A DNA stretch of 64,000 bases from positions 124,001 to 188,000 of the forward strand of contig NZ_WFLJ01000005.1 in NCBI RefSeq assembly GCF_009208735.1. The letters are read 5' to 3'. The notes under the pieces were generated by a model. The model was not told the DNA's origin. It worked only from the letters and a program-made list of their open reading frames with translations, and did no database searches. The DNA comes from Janthinobacterium rivuli (lineage in GTDB: Bacteria > Pseudomonadota > Gammaproteobacteria > Burkholderiales > Burkholderiaceae_D). Below are positions 18,155-26,082 of this stretch, one piece after another (position 1 is the first letter of the stretch; each line of letters begins with the position of its first letter). A program made the translations under genes and the position numbers.

Positions 18155-19335
18155 GGAACATACGCGTGCAACAGATGCCAGCCTCCAACACCGCCCCTGC
18201 CAGGGCAGCGACGGCGCGCTTCGACAAGCTAGGCGATATCGCCAAGCGGATGGCGATCGTGCATGCCGCCGTGGCGCGCTATGGTACGGACTTGAAGGCA
18301 CGCTTCACAACGCTCGCCATGGTGAGCGCCGGCTACCGTGCCCGTTGCGATGCCAGTGGCGACTACGCGCTGCATGCGGAACCCTGCGTCGTGTGCACGG
18401 TCACGAACAAGTGGAACGAGCACGCGTCTGACCAGGCGCCCGATGGCGCCCCCCTGCCAAAGCGCCTGCTCGTGCGCTACGGGGCGCGCGGACGCGCGCT
18501 CGATTACGCGGTGCCGGTCGATGTGCAGTCGCTGCAGTGGTTTTCCGGCCTGGAGGCGCAGCGCAACAACGGCATCGTCGTCGATGCCCCAAGCGGCCCG
18601 TCGCACGGCGCCATCACCTGCGCCATCCGCTTGCAGTCGGCGCAGGGATGGCAATGGTATGCATTGAGCGCGCTTCACGTCCTGACGCCCACGCCGCCGC
18701 TTGATGTCCAGCCTGTGCCCGGCCTTGGCTTTGCAGCGCCGGGAGAGCCCGGCCGGGTGGGCACGAGCAGCGCCTATAGCGGCGTGCTCAGGCAAGGCGG
18801 CATCAGTTTCGACGCCCAGCTTGCTTACATCGACACGGCCTGGTTCAACGCCGCATTCTCCGGGGCCGCGCTGGGTCACTGTCCGCCGCTGCGCGGGCGC
18901 GCAGAGCTCGACGCGCTGGCCGATCGCTCGCGCTTCGTCATCCTGGCTCCCGCAAACGACGCTGCCCTTGGGGACGCGCCGCGGGCACCGATACTTGCCC
19001 AGTTCAGCCACTATGCCGACGGCCACTTGCCCATTCGGTACGACGTCACCCGCCATGGCGTTTCCTTCTCCACCGATGTCTATCTTGCCGAACTGATCGT
19101 TCTCGCGGCGGGCCGGAATCAGGCCGTGTCCAGGCAGGGCGACAGCGGCTCGCCGGTGATCGCCATCGACAAGGAGCGCGCCGTCTTTGTCGGCATGCTG
19201 ATCGGCGGCCCTGCGCCGGACAGTGCCACTGACCGGATGGTGGTATTGCCTTCCTGGCAATTGCTGGACCTGGACAACTGGGCCAGCCTCCCGGCCGGCA
19301 CGCGAAGCCTGAACCCGGCTTTTCTCATGCAGTGA
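18151..19335 (+). CDS. Trypsin-fold serine protease-like protein
   Basis: A 394-residue protein whose spacing fits a chymotrypsin/trypsin fold: H176 in ALSALHVL (place of TAAHC), D228 in QLAYIDTAW, and S332 in SRQGDSGSPVI, the GDSG nucleophile motif. The N-terminal 110 residues (IAKRMAIVHAAVARYG...) are a separate domain of unknown role. There is no signal peptide, which is unusual for this fold and means a cytoplasmic place or another export route. ATG 18151 overlaps the lipoprotein stop (ATGA); a GTG at 18145 is also in frame. Translational coupling to the lipoprotein suggests a shared process. The triad assignment is by motif only; intact residues suggest activity. Confidence 0.75.
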   Translation: MRNIRVQQMPASNTAPARAATARFDKLGDIAKRMAIVHAAVARYGTDLKARFTTLAMVSAGYRARCDASGDYALHAEPCVVCTVTNKWNEHASDQAPDGAPLPKRLLVRYGARGRALDYAVPVDVQSLQWFSGLEAQRNNGIVVDAPSGPSHGAITCAIRLQSAQGWQWYALSALHVLTPTPPLDVQPVPGLGFAAPGEPGRVGTSSAYSGVLRQGGISFDAQLAYIDTAWFNAAFSGAALGHCPPLRGRAELDALADRSRFVILAPANDAALGDAPRAPILAQFSHYADGHLPIRYDVTRHGVSFSTDVYLAELIVLAAGRNQAVSRQGDSGSPVIAIDKERAVFVGMLIGGPAPDSATDRMVVLPSWQLLDLDNWASLPAGTRSLNPAFLMQ

Positions 19336-19635
19336 CGGCGCACCCATCTGAGCGTCCTCGCCAGGCACGCTGGTGCCAAGCTCACGCAGAGCCATCGTCA
19401 ATAACGTGGTTCAGGTCAAAAAAATCCCATGCCGACCCCGCCTTCCAGGGGTAATTTCAGCCCGATCTTGCCAACCGCACTATAATGTCGGCACCGCGTG
19501 CGGCAGCAATGGCGGCGATAGACGGTAACAATTTCATGTGCGGGCCGGTACAATAGCGTCTGGGCCTACACAGGGTTTCACTTTTGCCAGCAGTTGCCAG
19601 CAACTAACCATTTTTTTGACCAGCCAACAAACACT
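19336..19635 (+). other. Intergenic region upstream of ferredoxin-NADP reductase
   Basis: About 300 bases without a convincing gene. It contains a perfect TATAAT at 19481-19486 and TACAAT at 19549-19554, both possible -10 elements for the reductase gene, neither with a good -35 at 16-18 bases. An activator-dependent promoter would fit but is unproven. Confidence 0.35.
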
Positions 19636-20409
19636 ATGAGTTCGATGAATGAAGAGCGCGTATTAAGCGTGCACCACTGGACGGATACCCTGTTCTCCTT
19701 TACCACCACGCGCGACCCGTCGCTGCGTTTCTCGAATGGCCATTTCACCATGATCGGCCTGCGCGTCGATGGCAAGCCCTTGCTGCGTGCCTACAGTATC
19801 GCCAGCGCCAATTACGAAGACCACCTGGAATTTTTCAGCATCAAGGTGCCGGGCGGCCCCCTGACGTCGCGTTTGCAACACTTGCAAGTGGGCGACACCG
19901 TCATCGTCGGCCGCAAGCCGACGGGCACCCTGGTATCGGACTACCTGCTGCCGGGCAAGCGCCTGTACATGCTGTCGACGGGCACCGGCCTGGCGCCTTT
20001 CCTCAGCATCGTGCGCGATCCGGACATCTACGAGCGCTTCGACCAGCTGATCCTCGTGCACGGCGTGCGCCAGGTCGATGAGCTGGCCTACCGCGAGCTG
20101 CTGGAAGAGCACCTGCCGCAGCACGAATTCCTCGGCGAGATGGTCAGCGACAAGCTGCGCTACTACCCGACCGTGACGCGCGAAGACTTCCGCAACATGG
20201 GCCGCATTACCGAACTGATCGAGAACGGCAAGCTGGCCGAAGACTTGGGCTTGCCGGCGCTGAACCCGGCCGAAGACCGCGTCATGATCTGCGGCAGCTC
20301 GGACATGCTGCGCGACCTGAAAGACATGCTGGAAGCGCGTGGCTTCAAGGAAGGCAATACCTCGACGCCTGGCGACTTTGTTGTCGAGCGCGCGTTCGCC
20401 GAGAAGTAA
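19636..20409 (+). CDS. fpr: Ferredoxin--NADP(+) reductase
   Basis: A 257-residue flavoenzyme that moves electrons between NADPH and ferredoxin or flavodoxin in the cytoplasm. The FAD-binding RAYSIAS motif and the HFTMIGL strand lie in the N-terminal barrel, the NADP-binding GTGLAPFLS in the C-terminal half, and the chain ends VVERAFAEK, which matches the bacterial subclass I Fpr layout. The opening NEERVLSVHHWTDTLFSF is characteristic of the family. ATG 19636 gives MSSMNEERV; ATG 19645 is an alternative, and a TTG at 19594 only extends the frame into the leader. A very strong terminator follows. In related bacteria Fpr supports redox-stress repair and Fe-S cluster assembly. Confidence 0.93.
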   Translation: MSSMNEERVLSVHHWTDTLFSFTTTRDPSLRFSNGHFTMIGLRVDGKPLLRAYSIASANYEDHLEFFSIKVPGGPLTSRLQHLQVGDTVIVGRKPTGTLVSDYLLPGKRLYMLSTGTGLAPFLSIVRDPDIYERFDQLILVHGVRQVDELAYRELLEEHLPQHEFLGEMVSDKLRYYPTVTREDFRNMGRITELIENGKLAEDLGLPALNPAEDRVMICGSSDMLRDLKDMLEARGFKEGNTSTPGDFVVERAFAEK

Positions 20410-20436
20410 TCCGCAAACCGCCAGCAGTACCCCAGG

Positions 20437-20478
20437 GGCCCGGCCCCGCCGCGCCCTGCGGCGGGGCCGGGCCTTTTT
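20437..20478 (+). terminator. Strong intrinsic terminator after fpr
   Basis: A perfect 16-bp G+C-rich stem (20437-20452 with 20458-20473) with a five-base loop, followed by TTTTT at 20474-20478. The convergent phosphoethanolamine transferase gene ends 16 bases further on. Confidence 0.9.
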
Positions 20479-20494
20479 CATGGGCGCGACGGAT

Positions 20495-22213
20495 TCAGCG
20501 GGCCAGCGCCGCGCCGCGCTGGTACTGCAAGCCATTCATGAAGCGCCGCACGGGCGTGAAGGCGCTGCTGAGAATATCGTCCTGCGCCGCGTAATAAGGC
20601 GTCTCGATCTTCAGCAAGCCCAGCACGGTCGCATCGAGCTTGTCCGTCTGATACGGCCGGCTTTCCAGCGCGGCGCGCGCGGCCGCCGATTGCGGTGCCT
20701 GCCGGTTATTCCAGATCAGCATGGGAATTTCATAGCCGCTCTTGTCGGAGGCGGAATGGCCCGCGTGATTGCGGCTGTAGCCCACTTCCTGCCCATGGTC
20801 GGAGACGAACAGCAAAGAGGCGGCGCGGTCCGTCTTGGCCTGCTCCACCATGCCGATCAGGGTGCCCAGCACGTAATCGCCATAGCGGATGGCATTGTCA
20901 TACTCGTCGCGCTGGTTGCGTATCCAGCTGGACCGGCCCTGGTGTTCCATCTGCGCGCTGACGGCGTCGTGCGCACGGTCGAAATGCGCGAAGCGGCTGG
21001 GATAGCGCATGTCATAGCTCGGATGGGCGCCCAGCAAGTGCACCACGATCAGTTTTTTTGGCGCCGCATCGGCCAGCGCGTGGGCGAACGGCGGAAACAG
21101 GTTGCCGTCAAAATTGTTTTCGCCGCGACCGGTGCCGTAGTTGATGAAGTCGCTTTCATCGGCCTCGCCCGCCAGCAGGCCGATCCAGCCATCGTTGCGC
21201 GTCTGGTTCGACACCCAGAACGTCTTGTAGCCGGCCGCCTCGGCCAGCATCAGCAGATTCGGCTTGGCCATCCACGCATCGGGGTTGCTGATGTCGGCCG
21301 GCGTGAGCATCGTCATCATCGATTCCACCGTGCTGGCGGCGGGAGAAATCACGTCATTGAACACCAGCAGCTTGGCCCGCATGGCGTCGAGCTGGGGCGT
21401 GGTGGCACGCGGATAGCCGTACAGCGACATCGAGGCGCGGTTGGTGCTCTCACCGATCACCAGGATGACGGTGCGGGCATCCTCGCCCGCATAGCGCACG
21501 TTCCAGTCGCGCGGCGCGGCCATGGCCGCCGTCAGCGCATGCTGCATCGATTGCATCGCTTCCAGTTGCGCGCCGTACTGCTGGTAGCGCAGCGGCCAGA
21601 ACAGGGCCGGATTTTCGCGCCGCATGGTGGTGTTGACGTGCAGCAGCACAAGAAACACGGCCATGCCGGCGGCAAAGCACTTTTGCGGCAAGCCCGGCGG
21701 CGTACTGTCGCGCCCGGCCTGCCAGCGCTGCAGCTGGCGGTCGGCCAGCAGCACGGCCGCCGTCACGAGCACGAACCAGCCGGCCGCTTGCGCCAGGGCG
21801 GCGCTGTTGTGCAGGAAAAACTCGCCCGTTTCGGCTTGATCCGTCGCAAACATGGCTTGCAAAACCGCATTGGGATTCGGTCGCATGCCAAAATAGCCAC
21901 GCAAAAACCCTTTGATGGCGGCGTCCAGATAAAACACGGGCACGACGACGCGCACCAGCACGGTGATCGCGCTGGCGCGGCAGCGCCACGCATGCAGCAC
22001 GCCGCCCACGCCGAGCAGGAAGGCTGCCAGCAAGACGCTCAATTTCAGGCATTCGTTCGCGCTGAGTTGATCGAAGAGGAAGAACAACAGCAGGCCAGCA
22101 ATGCTGAACAGGACACGGCAAAACAGAATCAGCATGGAGGCGATGGCTAGTAAACATTGAACGGGCACAAGCCCGCGCGGACGGGCCAGCGATTGTAGCG
22201 CAGCCTGCTGCAT
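20495..22213 (-). CDS. Phosphoethanolamine transferase (EptA/CptA-like sulfatase-fold membrane enzyme)
   Basis: A 572-residue inner-membrane enzyme with five or so N-terminal helices (to about residue 190) and a periplasmic alkaline phosphatase/sulfatase domain. VILVIGESTNRASMSLYGYP carries the nucleophile T257 in the family pattern ES-T-R...YGYP. Later VVHLLGAHPSYDMRYP and LFVSDHGQEVGYSRNHAGH supply metal and substrate residues. The family moves phosphoethanolamine from phosphatidylethanolamine to lipid A, LPS core or glucans, which can lower susceptibility to cationic peptides; which acceptor is used here cannot be told. The gene stands alone and is divergent from the DJ-1/PfpI gene, with a palindrome in the shared region. 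Confidence 0.88.
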   Translation of the reverse strand: MQQAALQSLARPRGLVPVQCLLAIASMLILFCRVLFSIAGLLLFFLFDQLSANECLKLSVLLAAFLLGVGGVLHAWRCRASAITVLVRVVVPVFYLDAAIKGFLRGYFGMRPNPNAVLQAMFATDQAETGEFFLHNSAALAQAAGWFVLVTAAVLLADRQLQRWQAGRDSTPPGLPQKCFAAGMAVFLVLLHVNTTMRRENPALFWPLRYQQYGAQLEAMQSMQHALTAAMAAPRDWNVRYAGEDARTVILVIGESTNRASMSLYGYPRATTPQLDAMRAKLLVFNDVISPAASTVESMMTMLTPADISNPDAWMAKPNLLMLAEAAGYKTFWVSNQTRNDGWIGLLAGEADESDFINYGTGRGENNFDGNLFPPFAHALADAAPKKLIVVHLLGAHPSYDMRYPSRFAHFDRAHDAVSAQMEHQGRSSWIRNQRDEYDNAIRYGDYVLGTLIGMVEQAKTDRAASLLFVSDHGQEVGYSRNHAGHSASDKSGYEIPMLIWNNRQAPQSAAARAALESRPYQTDKLDATVLGLLKIETPYYAAQDDILSSAFTPVRRFMNGLQYQRGAALAR

Positions 22214-22240
22214 CTCGTGCCATCATTTCTCGTGCGCTCC

Positions 22241-22255
22241 TGACAGAAATTGTCA
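22241..22255. promoter_or_regulatory. Palindrome TGACA-N5-TGTCA in a divergent promoter region
   Basis: A perfect 5-bp inverted repeat with a five-base spacer lies between the divergent phosphoethanolamine transferase and DJ-1/PfpI genes, where a dimeric repressor or activator would bind. The regulator is unknown. Confidence 0.4.
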
Positions 22256-22337
22256 GTGCTTTTTATTATGCTTTCGGCACCAGCAGGCCAGCCAGCCTGT
22301 ATTCATATTGATATCTCCACCTGCGACAGGACTTTTC

Positions 22338-22928
22338 ATGACACGTGCCATCACCATTCTGACCGAGAACTTTGCCGATTGGGAAACCGCCCTGATCAAT
22401 TCCACGGCGCGCCTGTACTACGGCTTATACACGCAGTTCGCCACGCCGGGCGGATTGCCCGTCACCTCATCGGGCGGCATGCTGGTCACGCCGCAGCTGG
22501 CGCTGGAAGATATTGTGCTTGAAGACCTCGATTTGCTGATGGTGTGCGGCGGCAGCCACTGGCAAAGCGGCAAAGCGCCCGACCTGGGCCCGCTGCTGCG
22601 CGCCGCGCGCGACAGGGGCGTGGTGCTGGCCGGCATTTGCGACGGCACGCGCGTGCTGGCGCAATCCGGCGTGCTCGACACCGTGCGCCACACTTCCAAT
22701 GGCGCCGCCAACCTGATGGACACCGGCTATGCGGGCGCCGCCCTGTACCAGGACGTGCCGTGGGCCGTGGCCGACCAGCGCGTCATCACGGCGCCCGGCA
22801 CGGCGCCCGTCAGCTTCACGCGGGAAGTCTTGCGCGCCCTGGGCATAGACGACGACAACCTGACCGCCTACCTGGCCATGCACGGGGCCGAACATGGCCA
22901 GGCGGATCGTGCGCACCTGGCCGCCTGA
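22338..22928 (+). CDS. DJ-1/PfpI family protein (class I glutamine amidotransferase-like)
   Basis: A 196-residue cytoplasmic protein of the DJ-1/PfpI/ThiJ fold. The nucleophile-elbow cysteine is C101 in LAGICDGTRVLA, and the acidic partner is in the N-terminal FADWETA segment. The elbow reads C-D-G-T, where many relatives have C-G-G-T or C-H-G. Members include glyoxalases, deglycases, chaperones and AraC-linked sensors; the exact activity cannot be chosen. GACAGGA lies eight bases before ATG 22338; the in-frame ATG at 22308 is upstream of that site. It is a single gene, divergent from the phosphoethanolamine transferase. Confidence 0.85.
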   Translation: MTRAITILTENFADWETALINSTARLYYGLYTQFATPGGLPVTSSGGMLVTPQLALEDIVLEDLDLLMVCGGSHWQSGKAPDLGPLLRAARDRGVVLAGICDGTRVLAQSGVLDTVRHTSNGAANLMDTGYAGAALYQDVPWAVADQRVITAPGTAPVSFTREVLRALGIDDDNLTAYLAMHGAEHGQADRAHLAA

Positions 22929-23033
22929 TGCCGCTCCCTGGCGGGCAATTTCTGCGCCACGTCACGGAATGACTGGCGTCCTGCGCCAGACTTGATTAAA
23001 GTGCATCCTTCATCGACACCGGAGAAGGATGCC

Positions 23034-24380
23034 ATGAACCGCCTGAAGTACCTGTCAGCCTGCCTGATCCTGTCGTGCTGTGCGCCGCTGGCGCTGGCCC
23101 GGGGCGCCACCGTTCCCCCGCTGACGCCGGAACAGCTGCGCGCCGACCTGCGCTTCGTCCAGGACGCGATCGCCGCGACGCACCCGGAGCCGGGCTTTTC
23201 CGCCGATCCCGCCGCTGTGGGCCACGCCTACGCCGCCATCGCGGAACAGATGCGGGAGCCGATGTCGCCCGACCAGGCCTGGCGCTTGCTGGCCACGCTC
23301 AATCCCCTGTATGCCGATGGCCACCTGGCCATCACGCCGGCCGCGCCGCGGGCGCAAAGCCAGGCCTTCCTCGACGAGGGAGGGCGCTTCTTCCCCTATG
23401 AAGTCACGCTCGATGGCGCTGGCGGCCTGTACATCCGGGCCCTGCTGGGCGGCGCGCCGACGCCGCTGCAAGGCGCACGCATCACGCGCATCAATGGCGT
23501 GCCGGCCAGCCGCATCGTCGCCGACTTGCTGGCCCGCTGCCACGGCGACACGGCCGCATTTCGCGCCAGCCTGCTGTCGCTGCGCTGGCCCTTCCTGTAC
23601 TGGAAGGTGATGGGCGCGCCGGCCAGCCATGCCTTGCAACTGGACGACGGCCGGGAATTGACGGTGCCCGGCACCGCCGCCCTGCCCGCCTATCTGGATA
23701 GCGATGGCAGTTTCGCGCAGCAATTTCGCTTCGCACTGCTACCCGGCAAGGCCGCCCTGCTGACCCTGAATACCTTTGCCTGGCCTGACAAAGCGCAATT
23801 CACGGCATTCACGGCCGAGGCCTTCCGCCAGATGCGCGCGGCGGAGGTGGACACCCTGCTCATCGACGTGCGGGCGAATGGCGGCGGCAATGATGACTTG
23901 TGGATCGATGGCGTGCTGCGCTATATCGCGGACAAGCCCTACCGCTGGGCCTCGACCTACCGCAAGAAGGTGATACAGGGACGCGACAGCGCGCACGAAA
24001 AGCTGGGCGACGTCATCGATGGCGAGATCACCTCCTGGCAGCAGCCGAGGCTGGACGATCCCCTGCATTTTTCGGGCAACACCTATCTGCTGGTGGGCGG
24101 GCGCACGTATTCCTCCTCCATCCTGTTGAGCAATGTCATGCAGGACTTCGGCTTTGGCAAGGTGGTGGGCGCGGCGGGCCAGGCGCGCACGCGCCAGAGC
24201 GGCGGCACGCAGAATTTCGTGCTGCCCAACAGCGGCCTGGAGCTGGGCGTGCCCCGCTTGCTGCTCCAGCGCCCGTCGGGCGCGGCCACTCCCGTGCTGC
24301 TGCAGCCGGACATCGTGCTGCCGGACAACCCCTACGATCCGCGCGCGCTGATCGATGCCGTGCTGAAGCTGGGCACTTGA
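23034..24380 (+). CDS. S41 family peptidase (tail-specific protease-like)
   Basis: A 448-residue secreted protein. The signal peptide (MNRLKYLSACLILSCCAPLALA) is followed by an N-terminal helical domain, a PDZ-like part (ITRINGVPASRIVADLL, about residues 152-170) and the S41 catalytic fold with VDTLLIDVRANGGGNDDLW. The nucleophile should be a serine of YSSSILLSN (about residues 359-367). The usual lysine position is not certain by eye. GAGAAGGA precedes ATG 23034. Members cleave proteins in the periplasm or outside the cell. The stop lies five bases from the stop of the convergent serine hydrolase gene; no terminator is visible between them. Confidence 0.85.
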   Translation: MNRLKYLSACLILSCCAPLALARGATVPPLTPEQLRADLRFVQDAIAATHPEPGFSADPAAVGHAYAAIAEQMREPMSPDQAWRLLATLNPLYADGHLAITPAAPRAQSQAFLDEGGRFFPYEVTLDGAGGLYIRALLGGAPTPLQGARITRINGVPASRIVADLLARCHGDTAAFRASLLSLRWPFLYWKVMGAPASHALQLDDGRELTVPGTAALPAYLDSDGSFAQQFRFALLPGKAALLTLNTFAWPDKAQFTAFTAEAFRQMRAAEVDTLLIDVRANGGGNDDLWIDGVLRYIADKPYRWASTYRKKVIQGRDSAHEKLGDVIDGEITSWQQPRLDDPLHFSGNTYLLVGGRTYSSSILLSNVMQDFGFGKVVGAAGQARTRQSGGTQNFVLPNSGLELGVPRLLLQRPSGAATPVLLQPDIVLPDNPYDPRALIDAVLKLGT

Positions 24381-24385
24381 CGAGC

Positions 24386-25870
24386 TTAACGGGCGACCAG
24401 GCTGCGCAGGCGCGCCGCCGCGTGCGTATTGCCCGGGTCCAGCTCCAGCGTACGGCGGTAGTGCGCGACGGCCAGTGCCGTGCCTCCGTCCGCCTCATGC
24501 GCCTCGGCCAGGCTGTCGTGGGCATTCGCGCTGCCCGGCGCCAGCTGCACGGCCAGCTGCAGCACGGCGACGGCCTGTTTCGTCCGCTGCTGCGCCAGCA
24601 GGCGGTAGCCCCAGGCATTCAAGTCGCCTTCCGTGGGCGCGGACAAGCCATGCTGGCGCCGGATGGCCGCCAGCTTCTGCTCCAGCCCGTCGAAACCGCT
24701 GCTGGCCGCCTGCTTGCGCAGCAGGTGCGCGGCATACGCGCCGCCCCGCTGCTGGCGCAAGGCGGGAAGGTAGAAGCCGGCGACGGTATCGATCAGCTGT
24801 TCCGGCTGGCCGCCGGCCAGGTTGCTGAGGATAATGACGGCCAGATCATCGTCCGGATACACGTAGAAGGCGGAACGTCCGCCGCCGATGCCGGCCACGG
24901 CGCGGTGCGCATCGCGGCCGATGGTGGGCCAGCCCAGCGCCCACGGCGCCGGCTTGCCATCGTTCAGGCTGGTCGGCTGCCACAGCCGTTCCACACTGGC
25001 GGGCGCCAGCAGGCGACCCGACTGCAGCGCGATGAGCCAGTTGGCCAGTTCGGCCACATTGCTGTTGATGCCGGCCCCGGCGCGCATGAAGACGGGAAAG
25101 TCCTCGATCACGTTGCGGTAACCGTTGCCGCCCCGGTCCAGCACATAGGAACTGGCCTTTTTGGCGACCACGTCCTTCGCGTCGCCAAAGCCGCTGCGTG
25201 GCATGCCGGCCACGTCGAACTGCCGGCGCTGGACGAAAGAGACAAAAGGCTGGCCGCCTTGCCGCTCGATCAATTGTGCCAGCAACACGTAATTGGTCTG
25301 GTTGTAGCGGTAACGCTCGCCTGGCGCCGCTTCCACGGACATCGCCTGCACGGCTTGCCACGCCGCATCGGCGTCGTCCGGCTGCGGCCCCACCAGCTTG
25401 CCGCTGCGCTGGTCCAGCACGTCGGGCAAGCCCGAAGTGTGGTTGAGCAACTGCGTGACCGTCACGGCTTGCCAGGCGACAGGCAATCCCGTCAGGTACT
25501 GGCCAATGGGCGCGCCCAGGTCGATCTTGCCCTCCTGCACCAGTTGCATCACGGCCACGCCCGCAAACGCCTTCGTCGCCGAATTGATGGAAAACAGGCT
25601 GGCATCCGTCACCGGTACCTGGTATTGCAGACTGGCCAGGCCGAAGTTGCGCGCCAGGACAACCTGGCCACGCTGTATCACGGCAATTTGCAGGCCCGGA
25701 ATCTGGCGTTCGCGCATTTCGTCCTGCAGGAAGGCGGCAAGTTGCTGCCCGGCATCCACGGCAAGGCCCGCCGGCGCGGCCATGGCGGCGGGTACGACAG
25801 CCGCTACGCCAGCGGCCAGTGCCGCGGCAAGTACTAGAAGGCGCAGCCCAGGCTGCATGCGGATGGACAT
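24386..25870 (-). CDS. Serine hydrolase of the class C beta-lactamase/PBP4* family with TPR-like tail
   Basis: A 494-residue secreted protein. The signal peptide ends near AMAAPAG. The beta-lactamase fold carries S97-A-T-K100 in INSATKAF and a tyrosine motif in YRYNQTNYVLL (YNQ in place of YSN, a form known in serine hydrolases). The KTG-like motif near AGIGGGRSAFYVYP is degenerate, so it is more likely an esterase or D-amino acid peptidase than a true beta-lactamase. Residues about 400-490 (LNAWGYRLLAQQ, then NAHDSLAEAHEADG and NTHAAARLRSL) form tetratricopeptide-like helices. Two ATGs lie near the start (25870 and 25858). It is convergent with the S41 peptidase gene. Confidence 0.85.
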   Translation of the reverse strand: MSIRMQPGLRLLVLAAALAAGVAAVVPAAMAAPAGLAVDAGQQLAAFLQDEMRERQIPGLQIAVIQRGQVVLARNFGLASLQYQVPVTDASLFSINSATKAFAGVAVMQLVQEGKIDLGAPIGQYLTGLPVAWQAVTVTQLLNHTSGLPDVLDQRSGKLVGPQPDDADAAWQAVQAMSVEAAPGERYRYNQTNYVLLAQLIERQGGQPFVSFVQRRQFDVAGMPRSGFGDAKDVVAKKASSYVLDRGGNGYRNVIEDFPVFMRAGAGINSNVAELANWLIALQSGRLLAPASVERLWQPTSLNDGKPAPWALGWPTIGRDAHRAVAGIGGGRSAFYVYPDDDLAVIILSNLAGGQPEQLIDTVAGFYLPALRQQRGGAYAAHLLRKQAASSGFDGLEQKLAAIRRQHGLSAPTEGDLNAWGYRLLAQQRTKQAVAVLQLAVQLAPGSANAHDSLAEAHEADGGTALAVAHYRRTLELDPGNTHAAARLRSLVAR

Positions 25871-26082
25871 CGTGGATACCTGCTTCTATTTATATATGGA
25901 AACACAAGCTTACTATATTCGCATGCCTGCGCTGCGCATTTTCTTTACCAGGCCAGCATCCCTGATCGCACCTGTCGCAGATCAAATGGCGCGCCATCCC
26001 TGTTGAGATAATCGAATCGGCGCCGGGCCATCGCGGCGGCGGCGCCCCCCCCCTGCGGGGACCAACTGAAATGGGAGGCATG

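Noticed and set aside
20339-22150. 603-codon plus-strand frame over the fpr end and the phosphoethanolamine transferase
   Set aside because: It runs through the fpr terminator and antisense to a gene with the sulfatase-fold signature; composition is shadow-like.
22973-22989. CTGGCG/CGCCAG hairpin after the DJ-1/PfpI gene as a terminator
   Set aside because: Six base pairs without a following T-run; too weak to call.
23900-25837. 645-codon plus-strand frame over the S41 and serine hydrolase genes
   Set aside because: It crosses two convergent real genes and has no domain pattern.
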